From Paracoccus sediminilitoris (GTDB taxonomy: Bacteria > Pseudomonadota > Alphaproteobacteria > Rhodobacterales > Rhodobacteraceae): 64,000 nt of DNA. The stretch is from the NCBI RefSeq assembly GCF_003259195.1, contig NZ_QJPK01000011.1, positions 62,001 to 126,000 on the forward strand, in the 5' to 3' direction. Made by a program: the position numbers and the translations under genes. Below, one piece after another: positions 48,226 to 57,381 of the stretch. Position 1 is the first letter of the stretch. Every line of letters begins with the position of its first letter. The notes under the pieces were generated by a model. It ran no database searches. It saw nothing but the letters and a program-made list of their open reading frames with translations, and was not told where the DNA came from.

Positions 48226-50270
48226 AAACGCATTCCTTCAATCACGGCCACGGTCTGCGGGAAGGAGGGCGGCAGGGCAACCCCCTGCGCCATCAGCGCG
48301 GCCCCCGTCAGCGTCACCTCGTCCCTACTGATCGCCGTATGGGACGTATGGTGCCCAAGCGGCTTTTCAATCATCCGCAACCTGTAGCGCGCCTTGGGAT
48401 CAAGCCCCGTCAGGCGCAGGGGGGGCGGCTGGACGGCCACGGGGCTGTCCAGCGTCGCCGCAAAGATCACCAGCCGCGATCCATCCGCCGCCATCTGCAT
48501 TTCGGCCAGCGACCCTTGGGGGCGGTCCAGCCGCCAGATGTCGCCCGCCAGCATCCAATCGCGATTGGCCTTCCACCACGTCGTGACGCGGGTCAGGGTG
48601 TCAGCCTCGGGCTCGGTCAGTTCGCGCGGGTCCATCTCGAAACCCAGATGCCGTTGGGCTGCGGTCCAGGCGCGCAGCGCCATGGGCATCACACGCCCCG
48701 ACGTGTGGCAGTCGCGCGGGCCGACATGGCTGCCCGTGGCGATCGCGGGCAGGAAACAGGCCGCGTGATGCTGAATGCGCAGGCGTTCCTGCGCGTCGTT
48801 GCTGTCGGACAGCCAGACGCGCGGACAGCGTGTCAGGATGCCCGCATCGATGCGACCCCCGCCCGAGGCGCAGCTCTCGATCTCGACCTGCGGATGGGCC
48901 GCGCGCAGCCGGTCAAGCAGGTCATAGACGCCGCGCGTCTGACCCGCATCGGGGAAGGGCGTCAGACGGTTGTGGTCCCATTTGACATAGTCGATGTCCC
49001 AATCGCGCAGGATCGCGTCCAGCCGCGCGAACAGGTGGTCGCGCACATCGTCGCGCGTCATGTCCAGATGCAGCTGGTTGCGGCCCCGGATCTGGTCGGC
49101 AGGCCCCAATACCCAATCGGGATGGGCGCGATAGAGGTCGCTGTCCTCGTTGATCATCTCGGGCTCGACCCACAGGCCGAAGCGCATGCCCAGTTCCTGC
49201 ACGCGGTCGATCAGCGGCTGGAAGCCTTGCGGATGCTTGCGCGGATCGATCTGCCAATCGCCAAGCGAGGTCGTGTCATCGTCGCGCCGCCCGAACCACC
49301 CGTCATCCAATACGAAACGTTCCGCCCCAAGGGCTGCGGCGCGGGCGGCGATTTCGGCCAGTTCTTCGGCGTCGTGGCGGAAATAGATCGCCTCCCACCC
49401 GTTGTAATGGACGGGGCGGGGCTGGCGGGCATGGGGCAGGCGGTCGCGGATGGCCCGCTGGAACGGGATGGACACGCTGTTCAGCCCCGCATCGCCCCGG
49501 GCCAGCAGCATCTCGGCACTGTCGAAACGGGTGGCGGCGGTGCGTTCAGACCCCGAGGCATGGCCCAACTGGATCTGGCGGCGACCCTCGGGCAGGGCCT
49601 CGACCACCATGCGGTGACCGCCCGACCAGCCGTAATGCAGGGCTATGACATCGCCCCGCGTATGGGTCGTGCCATGGGTGGCCAGCCACAGATGCGGAGG
49701 GTGTTCATGCCCCGAACGGCCCGTGCGGGCGTCGCGGATGCGGGCGCCGTGATCCAGATCGCTGGTCACGGGCTGGAATTCGCGCGTCCATCGGCCTGCC
49801 AGCTCGGTCAGCTGGTCCATATGAGGCGGGACCGGCAGGGCGGCGGCGGCCAGCCAATGCAGGCGGATCGGGCGATCGGCGCTGAGGCTGGCGGTGATGG
49901 CGACCAGACCATGCGGTTGCGGTCGGATGCGGTGGGTCAAGGTCAGCCCGTCTGCCGCGTGAACCAGCGTCAGCCCATCGTCCTGATCAGCAGATTGCAG
50001 TGCCCATGCCGGTTCCAGCGGCGTCCCGTCGGTGTCGAATGCGATCAGCCCCGGCTGGCCCGGAAAGCTGCGCCGCGCCTCGGGCAGCAGCGACAGGGGC
50101 GGCAGCTGGTCCAGCATGCCGCCGGTCAGGCCACCCGCGCCCGCCGCCAGCAGATCGCCCGGATCCTGATCGGCGGGCAAGGGCGCCCCCCAGTAGTGAC
50201 AGCACGCCATGCCGCCATCGCTGCCAAAGACCAGGGTCTGGGTGTCGGTATCGATGCGCCAGACCCTCAT
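48222..50270 (-). CDS. Alpha-galactosidase, GH36
   Basis: 682 aa from ATG 50270, which overlaps the permease stop (ATGA); the frame is open further but over the permease gene. GH36 architecture: N-terminal beta-sandwich, then the TIM barrel with FVLDDGWFG (about 323), GLWVEPEMINEDSDLY, the nucleophile aspartate in DYVKWDHNR (about 428) and the acid/base region LSDSNDAQERLRIQ (about 490). No signal peptide, so it acts on imported alpha-galactosides such as melibiose or raffinose. In the same operon as an ABC importer and the galactonate enzymes. Confidence 0.94.
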   Translation of the reverse strand: MRVWRIDTDTQTLVFGSDGGMACCHYWGAPLPADQDPGDLLAAGAGGLTGGMLDQLPPLSLLPEARRSFPGQPGLIAFDTDGTPLEPAWALQSADQDDGLTLVHAADGLTLTHRIRPQPHGLVAITASLSADRPIRLHWLAAAALPVPPHMDQLTELAGRWTREFQPVTSDLDHGARIRDARTGRSGHEHPPHLWLATHGTTHTRGDVIALHYGWSGGHRMVVEALPEGRRQIQLGHASGSERTAATRFDSAEMLLARGDAGLNSVSIPFQRAIRDRLPHARQPRPVHYNGWEAIYFRHDAEELAEIAARAAALGAERFVLDDGWFGRRDDDTTSLGDWQIDPRKHPQGFQPLIDRVQELGMRFGLWVEPEMINEDSDLYRAHPDWVLGPADQIRGRNQLHLDMTRDDVRDHLFARLDAILRDWDIDYVKWDHNRLTPFPDAGQTRGVYDLLDRLRAAHPQVEIESCASGGGRIDAGILTRCPRVWLSDSNDAQERLRIQHHAACFLPAIATGSHVGPRDCHTSGRVMPMALRAWTAAQRHLGFEMDPRELTEPEADTLTRVTTWWKANRDWMLAGDIWRLDRPQGSLAEMQMAADGSRLVIFAATLDSPVAVQPPPLRLTGLDPKARYRLRMIEKPLGHHTSHTAISRDEVTLTGAALMAQGVALPPSFPQTVAVIEGMRL

Positions 50271-51112
50271 TTCACGGCCCCCAGGGTCAGACCGGCGATG
50301 AAGTGCCGCTGCATCAGGAAGAACATCAGCACCGGCGGCATGGCCGCCAGAATGGACCCCGCCGAGACCAGGTGCCACGCCGCGACCCATTGGCCGTTCA
50401 GGCTGTTCAGGCCGGCGGTGATCGGCTGCGTGTCGGCGCCGGTGGTCAGTACCATCGCCCAGAAATAGTCGTTCCAGATGAAGGTGAAGACCAGCACCGA
50501 CAGCGCCGCGATGGCCGGGCGGACCAGCGGCAAAACGATATGCCAGAAGATCTGCCATTCATTGACGCCCTCGACACGGGCGGCCTCGATCAATTCGCGC
50601 GGCAGGGCCTTGATGAAGTTGCGCATGAACAGCGTGCAGAACCCGGTCTGGAAGGCGATGTGGAACAGCGCCAGACCGGTGACGGTGTTATAAAGGCCCA
50701 TGTTTACCGTCAGGTCGCGCACCGGCACCATCAGGATCTGGAAGGGCACGAAATTGCCCGCCACGAACATGAAGAACACCACCAGCGACAGCCGGAACTT
50801 GTAGACCGCTAGCGCATAGCCCGTCAGGCAGGACAGGCCGACCGCGCCGATCACCGTGGGGATGGTGATGCGAAAGCTGTTCAGCAGGTATTGCGCGATC
50901 GGCGAATTGCGGAAGACGTCGGCATAGTTCTCGAACGCGATGCGCGACGGGATGCCGAAATAATTGCCGGCCGCCAGGTCGCCCGAGGGACGCAGCGAGG
51001 TCAGCGCCACCCCCAGCAAAGGCAGCAGCCACAGGACCAGCATGATCGGCAACGCGATCTTGTAGCTGCGCTGAAAGGCGGGGGACATGGTCTGGATGGG
51101 ACGGGGGAACAT
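50267..51112 (-). CDS. Galactoside ABC transporter permease (MalG type)
   Basis: 281 aa with six predicted transmembrane segments, starting around residue 17 (ALPIMLVLWLLPLLGVALTS). EAA loop: LIEAARVEGVNEWQIFWHIVLP near residue 175. C-terminus GLTLGAVK is typical. ATG at 51112 starts 5 bases before the end of the previous permease spacing. Pairs with the MalF-type protein upstream; the ATPase for both is probably the UgpC-type gene on the other arm of the island. Confidence 0.91.
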   Translation of the reverse strand: MFPRPIQTMSPAFQRSYKIALPIMLVLWLLPLLGVALTSLRPSGDLAAGNYFGIPSRIAFENYADVFRNSPIAQYLLNSFRITIPTVIGAVGLSCLTGYALAVYKFRLSLVVFFMFVAGNFVPFQILMVPVRDLTVNMGLYNTVTGLALFHIAFQTGFCTLFMRNFIKALPRELIEAARVEGVNEWQIFWHIVLPLVRPAIAALSVLVFTFIWNDYFWAMVLTTGADTQPITAGLNSLNGQWVAAWHLVSAGSILAAMPPVLMFFLMQRHFIAGLTLGAVK

Positions 51113-51116
51113 CGGA

Positions 51117-52028
51117 TCAAAGCCCTCTTTCGTCGCGCCACATCTTCCAGATGAAGCCCGTGATGAAGATCATCATGATGGCGAACAGCGCCACGGCGAT
51201 GGCCGCGCCGTAACCCATGCGATAGCCGTATTCCGACAGCGCCTGTTCGTACATGTAATAGGACAGCACGCGGCTGGACCCGAAGGGCCCGCCCGAGGTC
51301 ATGATGCTGACCAGGTCGAAGCTGCGCAGCGCGCCGATGACGGTGACGACCACCGCGATGAAGGTCGCGGGGCGCAGTTGCGGCAGTACGACATGCCACA
51401 GCATCCGCCATCCCTTGGCGCCGTCCAGGCGCGCGGCCTCGATCTGGTCGGGGGCGACCGCGTTCAACCCGGTCAGATAGAGGATCATGCAATAGGCGAT
51501 CTGCGGCCACAGTCCCGCCGCGATGATGCCATAGGTAACATAGCGCTCATCGGCGAGGATCGCGACGCCCGTGCCCGTGACCCATTCGATCAGCACGTAA
51601 AGCAGCCCGAAGCCCGGCGCATAGAACCACGAGAAGATCAGCCCTACGACCACCTGGCTGATCACGAAGGGAAAGAAGAACAGCGATTTATAGATGCGGA
51701 TGCCCTTGACGGTCTGGTTCAAAAACAGCGCGATCATCAGCCCGATGGGCACGGCCAGCAGATAGAGCGCCAGCCAGATGATGTTGTTCTTCAGGCTGGT
51801 ATAGAAGGCGTCGTCCCACCACAGCTCGGAATAATTGGCCAGACCGACCCAACGCATCGGTCCCAAGCCGTCCCATTCGTGGAACGACACCCAGACTGAC
51901 TGGAAGATCGGGACCAGCACATAGACGGCGAACATCAGCATCCCCGGCGCCAGGAACAGCCATGGGGTCAGGCTGTTCCGGCGGCGTGCGCGGGCTTTCG
52001 GCGGGTGGATGTCGGGAAGGGCGGTCAT
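51117..52028 (-). CDS. Galactoside ABC transporter permease (MalF type)
   Basis: 303 aa. A basic N-terminus (KARARRRNSLTP) is followed by a first membrane helix (WLFLAPGMLMFAVYVLVPIF, about 24-43), and the EAA loop appears as QIEAARLDGAKGWRMLWHVVLP near residue 195. Five bases separate it from the second permease. It lies 72 bases after the binding-protein gene. Context of alpha- and beta-galactosidases suggests di- or oligosaccharides with galactose as substrate. Confidence 0.91.
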   Translation of the reverse strand: MTALPDIHPPKARARRRNSLTPWLFLAPGMLMFAVYVLVPIFQSVWVSFHEWDGLGPMRWVGLANYSELWWDDAFYTSLKNNIIWLALYLLAVPIGLMIALFLNQTVKGIRIYKSLFFFPFVISQVVVGLIFSWFYAPGFGLLYVLIEWVTGTGVAILADERYVTYGIIAAGLWPQIAYCMILYLTGLNAVAPDQIEAARLDGAKGWRMLWHVVLPQLRPATFIAVVVTVIGALRSFDLVSIMTSGGPFGSSRVLSYYMYEQALSEYGYRMGYGAAIAVALFAIMMIFITGFIWKMWRDERGL

Positions 52029-52100
52029 GCGGGACCTCCGGGGAAAGCGGGTGGGTGCGTGGGGGATGCGGGCGGACCGATGGGGACCGCCCGCATGATG

Positions 52101-53333
52101 TCAGCCGGCTTCGCGCTGGCGCACGCGCTCCAGCCTTTCCAGGATGGTGTCCAGGCGTTCGGGACGGACCATGAATTCCTGGAAGCCCTCCATGCCCGCC
52201 TTGGCCATTTCGGGGGATGCGTCGCGGTCGAAGAACTGGGCGATGCCGCCCTCTGCCGTCGACAGCAATTCAAACCCTGCCTGCAGGTAGGGGTCATCCC
52301 CGACCGAGCTTTCGGCATTGATCGGCAGCTGGCCAAGCGTCTGGTTCATCTTGGTCTGCACGTCGGCGCGGGCCAGGAAGGCCAGGAACAGCTTGGCGTC
52401 TTCGGGGTTCTTGGCGCCGGACGGGATGTGGATCGTGTCGGTCGGCGCCTCTTCGGCGCGCGGGATGTCGGGGTTGATCGTGGGGAAGGGCATGAAGCCC
52501 AGGTTGTCATTGGTCATGCCGCCATCCTTGAAGGTGGCCGCGGCAAAGTTGCCCATGACGTAATTGGCGGCCTTGCCCTGCACGATGTTGGACACGGCAT
52601 CCTGCCAGTCGATGGCGGCGTGGTTCTTCGAGATATAGGGCAGCAGCTTTTCCCATTCGGCGAAGACCGCCTTGACCTTGTCGTCGGTCCAGGGAATTTC
52701 ACCGCGCGTCAGCTGCATGTGCCACTCATAGCCGTTGGTGCGCAGCGAGAGGTAATCGAAGATCCCCGCGATGGGCCAAAGCGCCTTCGAGCCGGTGGTC
52801 ACGCAGTCGATCCCGGCCTCCTGGAACTTGGCGCAATTGGCAAGAAATTCTTCCCAATTGTCAGTGGGTTCGACGCCGACCTTCTCGTAGACATCCTTGT
52901 TATAATAGATGCCCCATTGATAGTAGGTATAGGGAATCCCCCACTGCTTGCCGTCGATGGTCATGGCCGATTCCGCCGAATGCAGGCTCTCGCTCAGGCC
53001 GTTTTCGGCCCAGACATCGGACACGTCCAGAAACTGGTTCGCCTGAACGAAGGGCGCCATGCGGTTGCCCGCGTACCAGTTGGCCAGATCCGGCGCATCG
53101 GCGGTCAGGAAGTTGCGGATGGCGGTCTTGTACCCCTCGTGGTCGAAGGTGTTCACCTTGACTTTGATGCCGGGATATTCGGCCTCGAAATCCGCGATCA
53201 GCTGTTCGAACGCCGCCTTGGGCGCGGGGTCGGACGCATCCGTGTTCATCACCAGTTCGCGGGTCTGCGCAAAGGCGGGTGCGGTGGTGGCCAGCAGCAC
53301 GGCCAGCAGCAGCCCTCGTTTCGTATGGACCAT
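52101..53333 (-). CDS. Galactoside ABC transporter periplasmic binding protein
   Basis: 410 aa from ATG 53333 (GGGGAGGAGACC upstream; the ORF continues 8 codons back). Signal peptide MVHTKRGLLLAVLLATTAPAFA with cleavage near AFA-QTR. Family-1 extracellular solute-binding protein, with the usual FEAEYPGIKVKVNTFDHEGY early region and many aromatic residues for sugar stacking. First gene of the left arm, divergent from the IclR regulator across a 114-base control region with repeats. Confidence 0.92.
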   Translation of the reverse strand: MVHTKRGLLLAVLLATTAPAFAQTRELVMNTDASDPAPKAAFEQLIADFEAEYPGIKVKVNTFDHEGYKTAIRNFLTADAPDLANWYAGNRMAPFVQANQFLDVSDVWAENGLSESLHSAESAMTIDGKQWGIPYTYYQWGIYYNKDVYEKVGVEPTDNWEEFLANCAKFQEAGIDCVTTGSKALWPIAGIFDYLSLRTNGYEWHMQLTRGEIPWTDDKVKAVFAEWEKLLPYISKNHAAIDWQDAVSNIVQGKAANYVMGNFAAATFKDGGMTNDNLGFMPFPTINPDIPRAEEAPTDTIHIPSGAKNPEDAKLFLAFLARADVQTKMNQTLGQLPINAESSVGDDPYLQAGFELLSTAEGGIAQFFDRDASPEMAKAGMEGFQEFMVRPERLDTILERLERVRQREAG

Positions 53334-53356
53334 GGTCTCCTCCCCATTAGGTTCCA

Positions 53357-53388
53357 AATATTGAAACTCAGTTTTGAATATTGAAACT
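53357..53388. promoter_or_regulatory. Direct-repeat operator in the galactoside island's divergent promoter
   Basis: AATATTGAAACT occurs at 53357-53368 and again at 53377-53388, 20 bases apart (two helical turns). The intervening AGTTTTGAA partly mirrors the repeat. They lie 24 bases upstream of the binding-protein start and about 60 before the IclR start, a good place for the IclR-type regulator to control both arms. Confidence 0.6.
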
Positions 53389-53447
53389 ATGCTGCGAATC
53401 GATTAGCCTTGTCAACAACGGCAATGCTGCGGAGAGGAGGCCATGGC

Positions 53448-54245
53448 ATGACGACCCCGCAACGCGAGACGTCCGACGGCACCGTAGGCCGCACGCTGGC
53501 CGTGCTGGACCTGGTGGCCGAATTCGGCCGCCCCGTCCGCTTTGCCGAGATCCTGCCCAAGGCCGGCCTGCCCAAGGCGACGCTGTATCGTTTCCTGCAG
53601 ACGCTGGCGCGGCAGGACATGCTGGCCTTTGACGACAGCCGCCAGACCTATGCGCCCGGCATGCGACTGGTGCGGCTGGCGCATTCGGCCTGGGCGCAGT
53701 CCAGTCTTGCCCCCGTCGCGCAGGACGTCATGGACCACCTGGCGCGCGACATCGGCCAGACCATCCACTTGGCGCAGCTGGACAATGGCGCGGTGCTTTA
53801 CGTCGACAAGCGCAATGCCCGCCAGCCGGTCGAGATGTTCGCCCAATCCGGTAAGGTCGGCCCCGCCTATTGCACCGGTGTCGGCAAGGCGATGCTGGCC
53901 CATCTGCCCGAGGATCGTCTGGCGCAGGCGATCTCGCGCCAGTCGTTCCACGCCCATACCGACCGCACCCTGACCACGCCGGCTGCGCTGCGCGACGATC
54001 TGGCCCGCATCCGCGAGCGCGGATACGCCCTGGACGACGAGGAACACGAGGTCGGCATCGCCTGCATCGCGGCGCCGATCCTGTCGGGCAACGGCCGGGT
54101 CATCGGCGCCATATCCGTGACCACCACCACCGATACCACCAGCCGCGACCAGCTGCTGGCATTGGCCGGTCCCGTCAAAGAAGCCGCGGCGCAGATCGCC
54201 GCAGCCGCCGACACATGGCGGTTCCCCGAACACAAGCAAGCATGA
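53448..54245 (+). CDS. IclR-family transcriptional regulator
   Basis: 265 aa from ATG 53448, with GAGAGGAGG upstream (a nearer ATG at 53443 is out of frame and stops at once). Winged helix-turn-helix at about residues 11-70 (TVGRTLAVLDLVAEFGRPV, GLPKATLYRFLQTLARQDML). The IclR effector domain follows, with YVDKRNARQPVEMFAQSGKVGPAYCTGVGKAMLAHL and HEVGIACIAAPI. It likely responds to a galactose or galactonate-derived ligand. Eight bases separate it from the ATPase gene. Confidence 0.92.
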   Translation: MTTPQRETSDGTVGRTLAVLDLVAEFGRPVRFAEILPKAGLPKATLYRFLQTLARQDMLAFDDSRQTYAPGMRLVRLAHSAWAQSSLAPVAQDVMDHLARDIGQTIHLAQLDNGAVLYVDKRNARQPVEMFAQSGKVGPAYCTGVGKAMLAHLPEDRLAQAISRQSFHAHTDRTLTTPAALRDDLARIRERGYALDDEEHEVGIACIAAPILSGNGRVIGAISVTTTTDTTSRDQLLALAGPVKEAAAQIAAAADTWRFPEHKQA

Positions 54246-54252
54246 GGTTGCC

Positions 54253-55304
<1,052 letters not shown>

Positions 55305-55308
<4 letters not shown>

Positions 55309-56234
55309 GTGATATCGAACTGGCCCTGGTGGGCCTGGGCACCATCGCCCGCGCCCAGCATCTGCCCGCGATCGCCGCGACGCCGGGCATGACCCTGACC
55401 GCCATCGCCAGCCGCAACGCGCGGCTGGACGGGGTGGCGAACTTCACCGACATCGACACGCTGCTGGACGAGATGCATGATGTCCAGGCGGTGTCGCTTT
55501 GCACGCCGCCGCAGGGGCGCTTTGAACAGGCGATGGCGGTGCTGCGTGCCGATTGCCACCTGATGCTGGAAAAGCCCCCCGGCGCCACCCTGACCGAACT
55601 GCAGATCCTGGCCGCCGAGGCCCGGCTGCGCAGCCTGACGCTGTTCACGACCTGGCACTCGCGCGAGGCGGCGGCGGTGGATGTCGCCCGCGACTGGCTG
55701 GCCGACCGCGTCATCCATGCCACCCATATCGACTGGTGCGAGGATGTCCGCAAATGGCATCCCGGCCAGGACTGGATCTGGCAGCCGGGCGGGCTGGGGG
55801 TCTTCGATCCGGGCATCAACGCCTTGTCGATCCTGACCGCCGTGCTGCCCGATCCCGTGCGCCTGACCGGCGCCAATCTGCACATCCCCGAAAACCGCCA
55901 GACGGCCATCGCCGCCGAACTGACGATGGATGCGGGCCACCCCGTCACCGCACGTCTGGACTGGCGCCAGCAGGGGGCCGACCTGTGGCAGATCCGGTTC
56001 GACACGGATGCGGGTACGGCGCTGCTGGATCAGGGCGGCGCCCGTTTCCGTGTCGACGGCGAAACCGTCGGCAAGGGCGAAAATGCCGAATATGCCCGCC
56101 TCTATGCCCGTTTTCGCGACCTGATTGTCAATGGCGACAGCGATGTGGACCTGTCGCCCCTGCGCCTTGTCGCGGATGCCTTTCTGACCGGCCGCCGCCA
56201 TGCGGCCCCCGAATTTCAGGACCAAGACTTATGA
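55305..56234 (+). CDS. D-galactose 1-dehydrogenase (Gfo/Idh/MocA family)
   Basis: 309 aa. NAD(P)-binding ELALVGLGTIARAQHLPAIAA (about 4-24), the catalytic EKPPGATLTELQ (Lys-Pro pair, about 93), then DWCEDVRKWHPGQDWIWQPG and GVFDPGINALSI. The last two match the Pseudomonas fluorescens D-galactose dehydrogenase very closely from memory. It oxidises galactose to galactonolactone. Translationally coupled at both ends by 4-base overlaps with the ATPase and dgoD genes. Confidence 0.9.
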
Positions 56235-57379
56235 AGATCACCCAAGTCGAAACCTTCATCGTCCCGCCGCGCTGGTGCTTCGTGAAGATCAGCACCGACG
56301 AAGGCGTCAGCGGATGGGGCGAACCCGTGCTGGAAGGCCGGGCCGCATCGGTCGCCGCCTGCGTCGAGGAGCTGTCCGATTACCTGATCGGCCGCGACCC
56401 ACGCCTGATCCAGGACCACTGGACGGTGATGTATCGGGCCGGGTTCTATCGCGGCGGCGGCATCCACATGTCGGCCATTGCCGGCATCGACCAGGCGCTG
56501 TGGGACATCAAGGGCAAGGATCTGGGCGTGCCGGTTCATGCCCTGCTGGGTGGCCAGCTGCGCGACCGCATTCGCGTCTACAGCTGGATCGGCGGCGACC
56601 GGCCGGGTGACACCGCGCGGATGGCGCGCGAATGCGGAGACCGTGGCTTTACCGCCGTCAAGATGAACGGCACCGAGGAGATGCAGTTCGTCGACAGCCA
56701 TGCCAAGGTCGATCAGGTCCTGGAACGCGTGCAGGCCATCCGCGAGGAGATGGGTCCCGATTTCGGCATCGGAATCGATTTCCACGGCCGCGTGCATCGC
56801 CCCATGGCCAAGGTGCTGGCCAAGGAACTGGAACCCTTCCGCCTGATGTTCATCGAAGAACCCGTCCTGTCGGAACATGCCGAGGCGCTGCGCGAGATCG
56901 CCAACCATTGTTCGACCCCGATCGCCCTTGGTGAACGTCTGTATTCCCGGTGGGATTTCAAGGCGATCCTGAAGGGCGGCTATGTCGACATCATCCAGCC
57001 CGATCCCAGCCATTCCGGCGGCATCACCGAGACCTATCGCATCGCGGCGATGGCCGAGGCGCATGACGTGGCCCTGGCGCTGCACTGCCCGCTTGGACCC
57101 ATCGCGCTGGCCGCGAACCTGCAGCTGGACGCGGTCTGCTATAACGCCTTCATCCAGGAACAGTCGCTTGGGATCCATTACAATCAAGGCAGCGACCTGC
57201 TGGATTATCTGACCGACCCGTCGGTCTTTGCCTATGAGGACGGGTTCGTCGCCATCCCGCAGGGGCCTGGCCTGGGCATCGAGGTGAACGAAGGCAAGGT
57301 CCGCGAAATGGCCGCCCAGGGGCACCGTTGGCGCAACCCCGTCTGGCGCCATGCCGACGGCAGCTTTGCAGAGTGGTGA
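56231..57379 (+). CDS. dgoD: D-galactonate dehydratase
   Basis: 382 aa enolase-superfamily (mandelate racemase subgroup) enzyme. MKITQVETFIVPPRWCFVKI opens it; the acid/base set is FTAVKMNGT (K), GIGIDFHGRVH (D and H; about 182-192), FIEEPV (metal E), ALGERL (metal E) and ALHCPLGP (general base H). It removes water from D-galactonate to give 2-keto-3-deoxygalactonate, the substrate of DgoK on the other arm. GACTT precedes the ATG, which overlaps the previous stop. Confidence 0.95.
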   Translation: MKITQVETFIVPPRWCFVKISTDEGVSGWGEPVLEGRAASVAACVEELSDYLIGRDPRLIQDHWTVMYRAGFYRGGGIHMSAIAGIDQALWDIKGKDLGVPVHALLGGQLRDRIRVYSWIGGDRPGDTARMARECGDRGFTAVKMNGTEEMQFVDSHAKVDQVLERVQAIREEMGPDFGIGIDFHGRVHRPMAKVLAKELEPFRLMFIEEPVLSEHAEALREIANHCSTPIALGERLYSRWDFKAILKGGYVDIIQPDPSHSGGITETYRIAAMAEAHDVALALHCPLGPIALAANLQLDAVCYNAFIQEQSLGIHYNQGSDLLDYLTDPSVFAYEDGFVAIPQGPGLGIEVNEGKVREMAAQGHRWRNPVWRHADGSFAEW

Positions 57380-57381
57380 TC

